A stretch of DNA of 64,000 bases from JAIQFL01 sp035295745 (GTDB lineage Bacteria; Acidobacteriota; Terriglobia; Bryobacterales; Bryobacteraceae): assembly GCA_035295745.1 (NCBI GenBank), contig DATGIL010000075.1, positions 1 to 64,000 of the forward strand, given 5' to 3'. Below, one piece after another: positions 9,766-18,346 of the stretch. A model generated the notes under the pieces. The model was not told the origin of the DNA and ran no database searches. It saw only the letters and a program-made list of their open reading frames with translations. A program made the translations under genes and the position numbers. Position 1 is the stretch's first letter. Each line of letters opens with the position of its first letter.

Positions 9766-11963
9766 AGCTCGGCCTTTCGTGTCTCCTACTAGCTCTTTCT
9801 CTGTTCGCGGCGAAGGACCCGCCACCTCGTGTGATTGGGCCGGTGGCACCACCAACTTTTCGCCTCGATGTGGAGCCAGTGCTGTTTCGCGCCGGATGCA
9901 ATAGCGGAGGCTGTCACGGAGCGGCCGCCGGCAAGGATGGCTTTCACCTCGGACTTTTCGGCTACGATCCCGCGGGCGACTACTACCGCCTCACACAGCA
10001 GATTGTGGGACGCCGTATCGATCTGGCCTCGCCGAAGGAGAGTCTGCTGCTGTTGAAGGCCACGGGCATGGTGCCCCACAGCGGCGGCCGGCGATTTAAG
10101 CCCGACAGCGAATATTACAAGACGATTCTGCGCTGGATCGAAGCCGGCGCGCCCGACGACCCTCCCAATCTGCCGCAGGTGACGGGAATCGCATTGTCGC
10201 CTGACAAGGTGGTCTTCTCCGGCAAGGATACCAGGCGTGCGCTCCAGGTAATCGCGCACTATTCGGACGGCAGTGAGCGCACTGTCAATCAGCTCGCCCT
10301 CTACCTCACCAACAACAAGACTACGGCCGATATCGACGATCAGGGCAACGTCACCGCGGGCAAGCGGGGCGACACCTTCGTCTTCGCGCGCTTCGCCAAA
10401 TTCACCACCGGCGCGGAGATCATCGTGCTGCCTCCGGGAAAATTCAACTGGCCGAAGGTGGCGTCCAATAACTACATCGACGAGCTGGTCTACGCCAAGC
10501 TCAAGAATCTCCGAATCCTTCCCAGTACACTCGCGAACGACGAGGAGTTTCTGCGGCGCGCCTACCTTGACGTGATCGGCCTCACGCCCACGGCGGACGA
10601 GTACGAGAGCTTCATGAAGGACCACTCCCGTGACAAGCGTGCCAGGCTGATTGACCAGTTGCTGGAACGGGATGAGTTCGCAGACCTGTGGGCCACGAGG
10701 TGGGCCGAGGCCCTCAAGGTGCGCAGCGACAACAACAGCGCATTTGGCACCGACCGCAAAGCGGCGTACGAATACTATCAGTGGATTCGCGAGCAGGTGA
10801 AGCGCGACGTGCCGCTCGATCAGTTCGTGAAAGCGCAGATCGCGAGTGCCGGAAGCAACCTGCAGAATCCTCCGGTGAACCTATACACCATGCTACCGCA
10901 AGGCCAGTACGATCCGAAGGCGGTGGCGCAGGACGTGGCGCAGCTCTTTACCGGTGTCCGCGTGCAATGCGCCCAGTGCCACAATCACCCCTTCGACCGT
11001 TGGACACAGGACGACTACTACGGCTTCGTCAGCTTCTTCACCGGCGTGAAGCGGAAGCAGGCGTCGGAAGAGCGCGAGTTCTATGTCTACGACGATCCCA
11101 ATGCGCCGCCTGCCAAGCATCTACTGGACGGCCGTCCAGTGCCAGCGCGATTTCTCGGCGGCGACGCGCCCGACGTGAAAGGCAAAGATCCACGCGGGGC
11201 GTTGGCTGATTGGCTCACGTCGAAGGACAACGCGCTATTCCGTCAGAACCTTGCCAATCGCATCTGGGCTGCATTCTTTGGGCGCGGCATCATCGAGCCG
11301 GTGGACGATGTGCGGATCAGCAATCCGCCCAGCAATCGCGAGTTGCTCGAAGAATTGGGCCGGCGCCTGGCCTCGTACGATTTCGATACCAGGCGCCTGA
11401 TTCGCGACATCTGCAATTCGCGTACTTACCAGCTTGCAGTCGCCACCAATCCCACGAATCGCGACGACGATTCGCAGTTCTCGCATGCCCGACTGCGCAG
11501 GCTGCGCGCCGACGTGCTGCTCGATTCCATAGCGGAAGTTACGGACACGCCGTCGAACTTCAACGAGACGCCGAACGGATTCCGCGCGGTGCAGTTATTT
11601 GAAGGCGGCCACCGGGCGAACAATTATTTCCTGAAGACCTTCGGACTGTGCCCGCGGGATTCTGTCAACGCGTCGGATACGCGCCTGGAGCCGACGCTGG
11701 CGCAGACGTTGCATCTGTTGAACGGAGACACTATCGAAGGCAAACTGGCCAAGAGCACTGTGGTCTCGGGGATGTTAAAGGCGGGAAGGAACCCCGACGC
11801 GATCCTCGACGAGTTATTCATCCGCACGCTCAGCCGCAAGCCTTCGGAGAGCGAGAAGAAGCGGCTGATTCCGCTGGTCGCGGCCAATCCCAACGATCGC
11901 AAAGCGTACGATGACGTCCTATGGGCATTGCTGAACTCCACAGAATTCGCGTTCAACCACTAG
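9762..11963 (+). CDS. DUF1549/DUF1553 domain cytochrome-like protein
   Basis: A 733-residue exported protein. After a signal peptide it has a Cys/His motif C46-NSGG-C51-H52, the variant spacing seen in planctomycete-type proteins of this family, a Big_2-like domain, then DUF1549 with a canonical CXXCH (C403-AQ-C406-H407, followed by NHPFDRW), and DUF1553 to the C-terminus (residues ~480-730, NRIWAAFFGRGIIEPVDD). It presumably binds heme c in the periplasm. The role is unknown; the partner is the DUF1501 protein of the same operon. Confidence 0.9.
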   Translation: MKLGLSCLLLALSLFAAKDPPPRVIGPVAPPTFRLDVEPVLFRAGCNSGGCHGAAAGKDGFHLGLFGYDPAGDYYRLTQQIVGRRIDLASPKESLLLLKATGMVPHSGGRRFKPDSEYYKTILRWIEAGAPDDPPNLPQVTGIALSPDKVVFSGKDTRRALQVIAHYSDGSERTVNQLALYLTNNKTTADIDDQGNVTAGKRGDTFVFARFAKFTTGAEIIVLPPGKFNWPKVASNNYIDELVYAKLKNLRILPSTLANDEEFLRRAYLDVIGLTPTADEYESFMKDHSRDKRARLIDQLLERDEFADLWATRWAEALKVRSDNNSAFGTDRKAAYEYYQWIREQVKRDVPLDQFVKAQIASAGSNLQNPPVNLYTMLPQGQYDPKAVAQDVAQLFTGVRVQCAQCHNHPFDRWTQDDYYGFVSFFTGVKRKQASEEREFYVYDDPNAPPAKHLLDGRPVPARFLGGDAPDVKGKDPRGALADWLTSKDNALFRQNLANRIWAAFFGRGIIEPVDDVRISNPPSNRELLEELGRRLASYDFDTRRLIRDICNSRTYQLAVATNPTNRDDDSQFSHARLRRLRADVLLDSIAEVTDTPSNFNETPNGFRAVQLFEGGHRANNYFLKTFGLCPRDSVNASDTRLEPTLAQTLHLLNGDTIEGKLAKSTVVSGMLKAGRNPDAILDELFIRTLSRKPSESEKKRLIPLVAANPNDRKAYDDVLWALLNSTEFAFNH

Positions 11964-11991
11964 TGTCGGGGCCGCAATGTTCGGAGCGGCT

Positions 11992-12048
11992 GGGACATCG
12001 CTTGCTGACGCGCGCGGCTCGCCTTGGAGCCACGACCGCGAGGGAGTT
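11992..12048. repeat. REP-like palindrome (family A), one unit at a gene start
   Basis: A single unit with the signature CGCTTGCTGACGCGCGCGG, followed by a diverged right arm and AGGGAG. It lies between the DUF1553 stop codon and the signal peptide of the next protein and seems to provide the ribosome-binding purines for it. Confidence 0.7.
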
Positions 12049-13507
12049 GTTTAGAGAGAGCGCTGGTCGTCAGACCGTTAGAGCGCTGGCCGCGCTGCTG
12101 GCGGTGGCGGGAGTGTTGTTTGGTCAGCCCGGCAAGCATCCCAACTACGATGACGACGTGAAGCCCATCTTCGCGCGCTACTGCTTCGCGTGCCACAATG
12201 CCGGCGAGATGCGCTCCGGACTGAACCTGGAAGCGTACTCTGGCGTGCTCAAGGGTGGAGGGTCCGGCGACGCGGTGATTCCCGGCCGCGCGGCTTCCAG
12301 TCTTCTGTTCAAGGCAATTTCGCACGAAGATGGCGCACCGCAGATGCCGCTGGGCAATCCCAAGATTCCGGATGCCGCCATCGCGGCCATCCGCGACTGG
12401 ATTGCCGGCGGCGTGCTGGAAAACGCCAACAGCATGCCGAAAGGGCCCGTCGCACCGAGCCTGGAATTCAAGCCGACGAGTCTTAACAAGCCTGCTGGAG
12501 CGGCCGCGATGCCGGAATCGCTCCCGCCCTTCACCCTCGATGAGCCGGCCAGAGCGCATCCCATCACGGCATTGGCTGCGAGCCCATGGGCGCCTCTGGT
12601 AGCAGTCGCAGGGCACGAACGCATCTACCTTTACCGCATCGACCAGCGCGTTCCTGCTGGAGAGTTGGCATTTCCCGAGGGCATCCCGTATGTGCTGCGG
12701 TTCAGCCGCGATGGCTCGACTCTGCTTGCCGCAGGAGGGCACAGCGTCCAATCGGGCAAGGTGGTGCTCTTCGATGTTCGCACTGGCAAGCGACTAGGCG
12801 TGTTCGGCGACGAACGGGATGTGGTACTTGCGGCCGACATCAGTGCCGATGGGAAACTCGTCGCCCTCGGTGGGCCCGCGAAGATTGTGAAGATCATTTC
12901 CGTGGCGGACGGCAAGGAACTCTACCAGATCAAGAAGCACACGGACTGGATCACTGCCTTGGAGTTTAGCCCCGATGGAGCGCGCCTGGCCACGGGCGAT
13001 CGCAGCGGCGGAATTTTCCTGTGGGAAGCGACGTCAGGTGGAAGCGCCGGCAATCTGGCTGACCACAAGGACTCCATCACCTCGCTGAGTTGGCGCGGGG
13101 ATAGTCAATTGCTCGCGTCGGGCAGTGAGGATGGGCAGATCATCGTCTGGAGTGTAGCGGACGGCTTCCCGGTCGCCACCATCGCCAAGGCACACACGCC
13201 CAAGCCGGGGCCGCAAGCCTATGGCGTGATTCCCGGCGGCGTGCTGAGCTTGCAGTTCACTTCCGAAGGCCGCATTGTGAGCGTGGGACGCGACTCCACC
13301 GTCCGCGTCTGGAGTGCGGACGGAAAGGCTCAAGGCGCCAGTCCGGCTGCCGGCGCTCTCTTGACGAAAGTGGCGTCGTCGACGGATGGCAAGTCTGTGA
13401 TCGCGGGCGATTATCAGGGCAGGATTATGGTCTGCGGAGGCGCATCGGCGCTGACTTGTTCACCGCCGGTCTTACCCGCAACTCGTCCCGCGACTGCGTC
13501 CAGGTAG
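12047..13507 (+). CDS. c-type cytochrome fused to WD40 repeats
   Basis: About 486 residues if translation begins at TTG 12047. A hydrophobic signal segment (ALAALLAVAGVLFG) precedes an N-terminal cytochrome c domain with CXXCH at residues 46-50 (CFACH), of the planctomycete PSCyt1 type. From ~residue 170 there are WD40 repeats (FSRDGSTLLAAGGH, FSPDGARLATGDRSGGIFLW, GDSQLLASGSEDGQIIVW). No ATG lies between the previous stop and the signal peptide; the frame upstream is made of repeat DNA, so TTG 12047, next to AGGGAG, is the best start. It follows the DUF1549 gene by 83 bp and is probably the fourth member of that cassette. Confidence 0.85.
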   Translation: MFRESAGRQTVRALAALLAVAGVLFGQPGKHPNYDDDVKPIFARYCFACHNAGEMRSGLNLEAYSGVLKGGGSGDAVIPGRAASSLLFKAISHEDGAPQMPLGNPKIPDAAIAAIRDWIAGGVLENANSMPKGPVAPSLEFKPTSLNKPAGAAAMPESLPPFTLDEPARAHPITALAASPWAPLVAVAGHERIYLYRIDQRVPAGELAFPEGIPYVLRFSRDGSTLLAAGGHSVQSGKVVLFDVRTGKRLGVFGDERDVVLAADISADGKLVALGGPAKIVKIISVADGKELYQIKKHTDWITALEFSPDGARLATGDRSGGIFLWEATSGGSAGNLADHKDSITSLSWRGDSQLLASGSEDGQIIVWSVADGFPVATIAKAHTPKPGPQAYGVIPGGVLSLQFTSEGRIVSVGRDSTVRVWSADGKAQGASPAAGALLTKVASSTDGKSVIAGDYQGRIMVCGGASALTCSPPVLPATRPATASR

Positions 13508-13817
13508 CTAGGCTTTACTTCGCGGCGTCGACGATTCCAGGCACCAGCCGAATGTGGACACAGTCCTCGACAAATTCATATTGGATGTCCCGACAATCGT
13601 TTCCCCCGAAAATGGCGACAAGTGCGGGTAGAAGTTAGAGTTGTGCGGGAAACAACATTCCGCAACTATGCAGTCCCGATTTGCATGAGCTTCCACGGGG
13701 CTCCGATTGCAGATCCAGCACTTTCCGATTCGTTAATAATCCAGCAATTTGCGAGCGATTGACATACTCGCCGCATATTCTGTAAAAATAAAGTACAGGC
13801 GAAGAAATAGCGAACAC
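13508..13817. other. Intergenic region upstream of dnaE2
   Basis: 310 bp without a convincing gene. It holds the probable dnaE2 promoter near 13759-13788 and a weak imperfect inverted repeat around 13640-13670 (GTTGTGCGG / CCGCAAC). No clear terminator after the WD40 gene was seen. Confidence 0.5.
13759..13788 (+). promoter_or_regulatory. Probable dnaE2 promoter
   Basis: TTGACA at 13759-13764 is followed after 18 bases by TAAAAA (13783-13788), a four-of-six -10 match. The start point would be near 13795, leaving a leader of about 23 nt with GAAGAAAT before ATG 13818. No convincing LexA operator was identified. Confidence 0.4.
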
Positions 13818-16800
13818 ATGTACGTGGAACTCCACGCTCGCTCCGGATTCAGCTTCCTCGAAGGAGCTTCCGTCCCCGAGGAACTGGCGGGGGCATGCGA
13901 GGATTTCGGCATGCCTGCCATGGCGATCATGGACCGCAACGGCGTCTATGGAGCGCCGCGCTTTCATATGGCCGCACAAAAGGCGGGCGTCCGCGCACAT
14001 ATCGGATCGGAGATTACCTGCACGAACGGTTTGTCCTATCCCCTGCTGGTGGAGACTCGCGAAGGGTATCGGAATCTGTGCCGCCTGGTGACCCGCATGA
14101 AGCTGCGCGCTCCGAAAGGCGAAGGCGCCGCTACATTGGAAGAACTCGCCGAATTTGCCACCGGCCTGATCTGCATCACCCGGCATCCCGATGAGCGATT
14201 GCTCGAGATCTTCGGGCGCTCTCATCTCTTTGCCGAGTTGCAGCGGCATTTCGATCGAGAAGAAGAGGCGCACAATCAGGCCGTTGTGGAGCGCGCGCGG
14301 CATCTCGGCATCCGGCTGGTAGCCACTAACGGAGTTGCGTACGCCACGCCTCCTCAGCGCGAACTGCTCGACGTCTTCACCTGCGTTCGCAATCATGTGA
14401 CACTGGCCTCCGCCGGCCGCCTGCTGGAGAGAAATTCCGAACGACACGTCAAAAATCCAGCCGAGATGGCGAGGCTGTTTGCCGATCTTCCGGAAGCGAT
14501 TTCGAATACGCTCGAAATCTCCTCGCGCCTGCAATTCAAATTGTCCGACCTGGGATACGAGTTCCCGCGCTATCCCGTGCCCGAAGGTCAAACACAGATG
14601 TCCTTTCTGCGCAAACTCGCAGACGAGGGGGCGCGTCTGCTCTACCGGCCTTATGGCGAAAAGCAGCGGCGCCAGATCGAGCGCGAACTGGATCTGATCG
14701 AGAAACTTGAACTGCCCGGCTACTTCCTGATTGTATGGGACATCGTGCGCTACTGTCGCGAGAACGGCATCCTGTGCCAGGGCCGCGGATCGGCGGCCAA
14801 TAGCGCGGTGTGCTACGCCCTTCGCATCACAGCGGTCGATCCGGTGGGTATGGAGTTGCTCTTTGAGCGCTTTCTCTCCGAAGAGCGCGGCGAGTGGCCC
14901 GATATCGATATCGACCTGCCGAGCGGCGACAAGCGCGAACAAGCCATCCAATACGTCTACCAGCGATTTGGAAAGCTGGGAGCCGCGATGACCGCCAATG
15001 TGATCACTTATCGAGGGCGTTCTGCCGCGCGCGAAGTGGGCAAGGCTCTCGGCTTCGAGATTACTACTCTCGAACGCCTTGCTGGGCTGGTGCGCACATG
15101 GGAGTGGAAGGACCCCAAAGACACCACCGAAAAGCAATTCCGCGATGCCGGCTTCGATATCAAAAATCCGCGCGTCCACAAATTTTTCGAGCTTTACCGG
15201 ATGGCGCAGGATCTGCCCCGCCACCTAGGGCAACACTCCGGAGGCATGGTGATCTGCCAGGGACAACTCGATTCCGTAGTGCCACTGGAGCCCGCCACGA
15301 TGCCCGGACGCGTGGTGGTGCAGTGGGACAAAGAAGACTGCGCCGATATGGGGATCATCAAAGTCGATCTTCTGGGCCTCGGCATGATGGCGGTCATCGA
15401 GGACACGCTCAAGATGATTCCCGAAATTTATAGCGAGGAGGTGAGCCTGGCACATCTGCCGCAGGAAGACACTGCGGTTTTCACGGCGCTGCAGAAGGCC
15501 GATACCATCGGCATGTTCCAGGTGGAAAGCCGCGCGCAGATGTCCTCGCTGCCGCGGATGATGCCCAGGCGGTTCTACGACATCGTGGTACAGGTGGCGA
15601 TCATCCGGCCGGGGCCGATCGTTGGCAAGATGGTGCATCCCTATCTGAATCGCCGACAAGGGAGGGAAGCGCCCAATTGCCTGCATCCTTCGCTCGAGCC
15701 GGTGCTGCGGCGCACGCTGGGCGTGCCGCTGTTTCAGGAGCAATTACTGCGCATGGCCATGATCGCTGCCGGATTTACTGGTGGACAGGCAGAGGAACTG
15801 CGCCGCGCCATGGGATTTAAACGCTCGGAGAAACGCATGGCGGATATCGAGGTGAAACTCCGCGCAGGCATGGAGAGCAACGGCATCCGGGGCAAGGTGC
15901 AGGATGACATCGTGCGCTCGATCGTATCGTTTGCGCTGTACGGGTTTCCGGAGTCGCACGCCGCAAGCTTTGCGCTGCTGGCGTATGCCAGCGCTTATTT
16001 GAAGTGCCACTATCTGGCGGCTTTCACGTGCGCGATGTTGAATAATCAGCCGATGGGATTTTACTCGCCTGCGATCTTGATCAAGGATGCTCAGCGGCAC
16101 GGTTTGCGAGTTCTGCCGGTGGATGTGACCTGCTCTCAATGGGAATGCACTGTGCCAGTGGGCGGGGACCGAGAGCCAGGAGCCGGGAGCCAGGGGACAG
16201 GGGCCACGGGGGCGTGTCTGCGGCTTGGGCTTCGCTATGCCAAGGGACTTCGCGAAGAGACCGGACGCGCGATTGTAAGCGCGAGGCCATTCAGCAGCAT
16301 CGACGACCTGCCGTTGCGCGTTCCCCAACTGCGCAAGGACGAGATCAATCGCCTGGCAGAGATCGGTGCACTGAATTCGCTCGACCGAAGCATCGCCACT
16401 CATCGCCGCGATGCTCTGTGGCAGACGCAGCGCGCCATTCTGCCGGTGGGTCCGCTGCTGTCGCCGCTCGAGGAAAAGGGAGAGCCATCCCCCCTGTCAC
16501 GCATGAATACTGAAGAACGCCTGTGGGCCGACTATCGAGGAACTGGCCTCACAGTGGGCAAGCATCCCATGGCACATCGGCGCGCCGAGATGAACGCTCT
16601 GGGGGTGAAGCGCGCGATTGATTTGGTAAAAGTTCCCAACGGCCGCATGGTGCGCATTGCTGGGTCGGTGATTGTGCGCCAGCGGCCCGGAACCGCAAAG
16701 GGCTTCGTTTTTCTCAGCATGGAAGACGAGACCGGCATCATGAATGCGATCATTACGCCTGATACCTTCGATCGTTATAAGTTCGAGGTATTGGGGGAGC

Positions 16801-16916
16801 CATTCCTGCTGATCGACGGAGTGCTTCAGAATTTGGACGGCGTGATTTCGGTGAAGGCGGCGCGGATTGACGGCCTGCGGGCCGGTGCGACGGCGGAATC
16901 GCACAATTTTCATTAA
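13818..16916 (+). CDS. dnaE2: Error-prone DNA polymerase III alpha subunit DnaE2 (ImuC)
   Basis: A 1032-residue C-family polymerase of the translesion type. The N-terminal PHP domain starts ELHARSGFSFLEGAS, where the His-x-His of replicative DnaE is replaced, as is typical of DnaE2. Catalytic aspartates are in PDIDIDLPSGDKRE and IIKVDLLGLGMM; GRGSAANS is also present. The C-terminus has the helix-hairpin-helix region and an OB fold (MVRIAGSVIVRQRPGTAKGF). In other bacteria DnaE2 works with ImuA/ImuB in SOS mutagenesis, but neither gene is adjacent. ATG 13818 gives the family N-terminus; the upstream frame adds unrelated residues. An unusual heptamer tract (16173-16207) adds a Gly-rich insert before LRLGLRYAKGLREE. 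Confidence 0.93.
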   Translation: MYVELHARSGFSFLEGASVPEELAGACEDFGMPAMAIMDRNGVYGAPRFHMAAQKAGVRAHIGSEITCTNGLSYPLLVETREGYRNLCRLVTRMKLRAPKGEGAATLEELAEFATGLICITRHPDERLLEIFGRSHLFAELQRHFDREEEAHNQAVVERARHLGIRLVATNGVAYATPPQRELLDVFTCVRNHVTLASAGRLLERNSERHVKNPAEMARLFADLPEAISNTLEISSRLQFKLSDLGYEFPRYPVPEGQTQMSFLRKLADEGARLLYRPYGEKQRRQIERELDLIEKLELPGYFLIVWDIVRYCRENGILCQGRGSAANSAVCYALRITAVDPVGMELLFERFLSEERGEWPDIDIDLPSGDKREQAIQYVYQRFGKLGAAMTANVITYRGRSAAREVGKALGFEITTLERLAGLVRTWEWKDPKDTTEKQFRDAGFDIKNPRVHKFFELYRMAQDLPRHLGQHSGGMVICQGQLDSVVPLEPATMPGRVVVQWDKEDCADMGIIKVDLLGLGMMAVIEDTLKMIPEIYSEEVSLAHLPQEDTAVFTALQKADTIGMFQVESRAQMSSLPRMMPRRFYDIVVQVAIIRPGPIVGKMVHPYLNRRQGREAPNCLHPSLEPVLRRTLGVPLFQEQLLRMAMIAAGFTGGQAEELRRAMGFKRSEKRMADIEVKLRAGMESNGIRGKVQDDIVRSIVSFALYGFPESHAASFALLAYASAYLKCHYLAAFTCAMLNNQPMGFYSPAILIKDAQRHGLRVLPVDVTCSQWECTVPVGGDREPGAGSQGTGATGACLRLGLRYAKGLREETGRAIVSARPFSSIDDLPLRVPQLRKDEINRLAEIGALNSLDRSIATHRRDALWQTQRAILPVGPLLSPLEEKGEPSPLSRMNTEERLWADYRGTGLTVGKHPMAHRRAEMNALGVKRAIDLVKVPNGRMVRIAGSVIVRQRPGTAKGFVFLSMEDETGIMNAIITPDTFDRYKFEVLGEPFLLIDGVLQNLDGVISVKAARIDGLRAGATAESHNFH
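16173..16207. repeat. Tandem 7-bp repeat inside dnaE2
   Basis: Five consecutive heptamers, GAGCCAG, GAGCCGG, GAGCCAG, GGGACAG and GGGCCAC, lie in the coding sequence and encode a Gly/Ser/Thr-rich linker (REPGAGSQGTGAT) between the fingers region and the conserved LRLGLRY block. Confidence 0.85.
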
Positions 16917-17336
16917 TTCGTCCGTACGTCATGCGGTCCACCAGATCCGAGTGATGATTGTGCTCTGCGGTATTCGGCCGGAAGCGGGCCGCAATTCTCG
17001 AACTGGGCATTCTGGTGATGGCAGCATCGAGAACACTGCGGCCCGACGGTTAGGCCGCGCGCTCCTTCATCGGGGCGATTTGCGGCCGCATCGACCTACG
17101 CCGTGTTCGGGGTGGCCACCGATCCGACTGGTGGGGCTTCGATCTCCTTGAACAAGCCCGCTTGAGATTCACGGGCCTTCGATTCGGATCACCAGCAAGA
17201 AGGCCGCCCAGAGAATGCAGGTGGAAGTATGGCGAGAGCGTGATGGAGACGAGCCAGGGCAGCAGCGGTCTCGGTACTTGACACCAAGCGGCCTTCTCAT
17301 GAATCTGCAACCGTTACGGAGACCTTACTTCCCGGA
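16917..17336. other. Intergenic region without a supported gene
   Basis: About 420 bp between the convergent dnaE2 and MBL hydrolase genes. Only short frames without family resemblance are present; a short plus-strand frame ending near 17163 (residues TYAVFGVATDPTGGAS) might be a remnant. No terminator with a T-run and no repeat family copy was seen. Confidence 0.45.
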
Positions 17337-18344
17337 CTAATAATTCTTGCTGAATCCTGTGCGCCCATTCTGCACCGTGAAGCCGCCGTCCGGGTGCACG
17401 GTCAGTAGAATCCAGTTGCCTTTGCAATGTTCCGAATCGGACCCCGTATTCGCAATCAGATCTTCAGACGAATTGTGTGGCTGCCCATTCGCCGTCGCGA
17501 AGTGGAGTTGCCACAGATCCATCAGCCCCGGCGATTCATGAATCGTCTGCCACGCCTGGACCGATCCACCGGTGGTCGGCCCATTGTTCATGATCGCCAC
17601 CTTAGGATGCAGCGCCCACACGATCTGCGGCGAGTTGGACGTCTTCTTCCCATGGTGAGTTGTGAGGTATACATCCACTGGACCCAACTTATTTGCGGGG
17701 CACGCGAGGTCGTGTTCCTGATTCCAGAAGAGGTCGCCCAAATCCGACAGGCGGAAATCGCCATACTTCACCACCATCCCGATGGAATGGGCATTCTCTC
17801 CGGTGTCCTCTGCAATGGGATGGTAGCTGGCGCAGGCCGGATTGGGCTGCCCGCCGCCGGGCATGGGCTGTGCGATCGCAACACCGGATGCCGTCACCAC
17901 ATCCACCTGCAGCCCGCGGATTGGGATCCGGTCGCCTGCCTTGACCACGATGTGATTGCCCTTCTTCCGCGCCGCCACGTAAGCTTTGTACACGGCGGCG
18001 TTGTCCTTGGTGGTTTCAAAATTCGGGCCGTGATCGACGAAGTTTTTGATCGGTATCTGCGCCGCCAACTGCGGCACGCCGCCCACGTGATCGTGATGGT
18101 AATGCGTGATCACCAGGTAATCGATCTGCTTTAAGCCGGCAGCTTTCGTGGCGGCCAGAATGCGCGCGGCGTCGCGCCCTTTCAGACCGTCGTAGCCAGT
18201 GTCGACAAGCATGCTTTCGCCCGAAGGCGAGACAAACAACGTGGATTTGCCACCTTCCACATCGATGGCGTAGACCGCCAGGTCGGCGGCCGAAAGCGCG
18301 CCGGCACAAGCCAGCACGAGGAGAGAGATGCGGATCGAGGTCAT
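17337..18344 (-). CDS. Exported metallo-beta-lactamase-fold hydrolase
   Basis: A 335-residue protein with signal peptide (ends near AGALSA) and an MBL fold. The metal-binding motif THYHHDHVGG (residues ~80-89) gives HxHxDH; an Asp near DLGDLFW and a His in LTTHHGKK complete the set. The arrangement resembles the ComEC/Rec2-like extracellular MBL domain (DVEGGKSTLFVSPSGESMLVD). The substrate is not evident; ComEC-like relatives include nucleases and phosphodiesterases. It starts 2 bp after the stop of the FAD oxidoreductase gene, so the two are co-transcribed. Confidence 0.85.
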   Translation of the reverse strand: MTSIRISLLVLACAGALSAADLAVYAIDVEGGKSTLFVSPSGESMLVDTGYDGLKGRDAARILAATKAAGLKQIDYLVITHYHHDHVGGVPQLAAQIPIKNFVDHGPNFETTKDNAAVYKAYVAARKKGNHIVVKAGDRIPIRGLQVDVVTASGVAIAQPMPGGGQPNPACASYHPIAEDTGENAHSIGMVVKYGDFRLSDLGDLFWNQEHDLACPANKLGPVDVYLTTHHGKKTSNSPQIVWALHPKVAIMNNGPTTGGSVQAWQTIHESPGLMDLWQLHFATANGQPHNSSEDLIANTGSDSEHCKGNWILLTVHPDGGFTVQNGRTGFSKNY

Positions 18345-18346
18345 GG

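Noticed and set aside
13700..13830. LexA operator upstream of dnaE2
   Set aside because: Only partial GAAC-like words were found, and none has the spacing of a known LexA box.
13635..15224. Long minus-strand frame opposite dnaE2
   Set aside because: It overlaps the conserved polymerase gene throughout, and the translation shows no recognisable domain.
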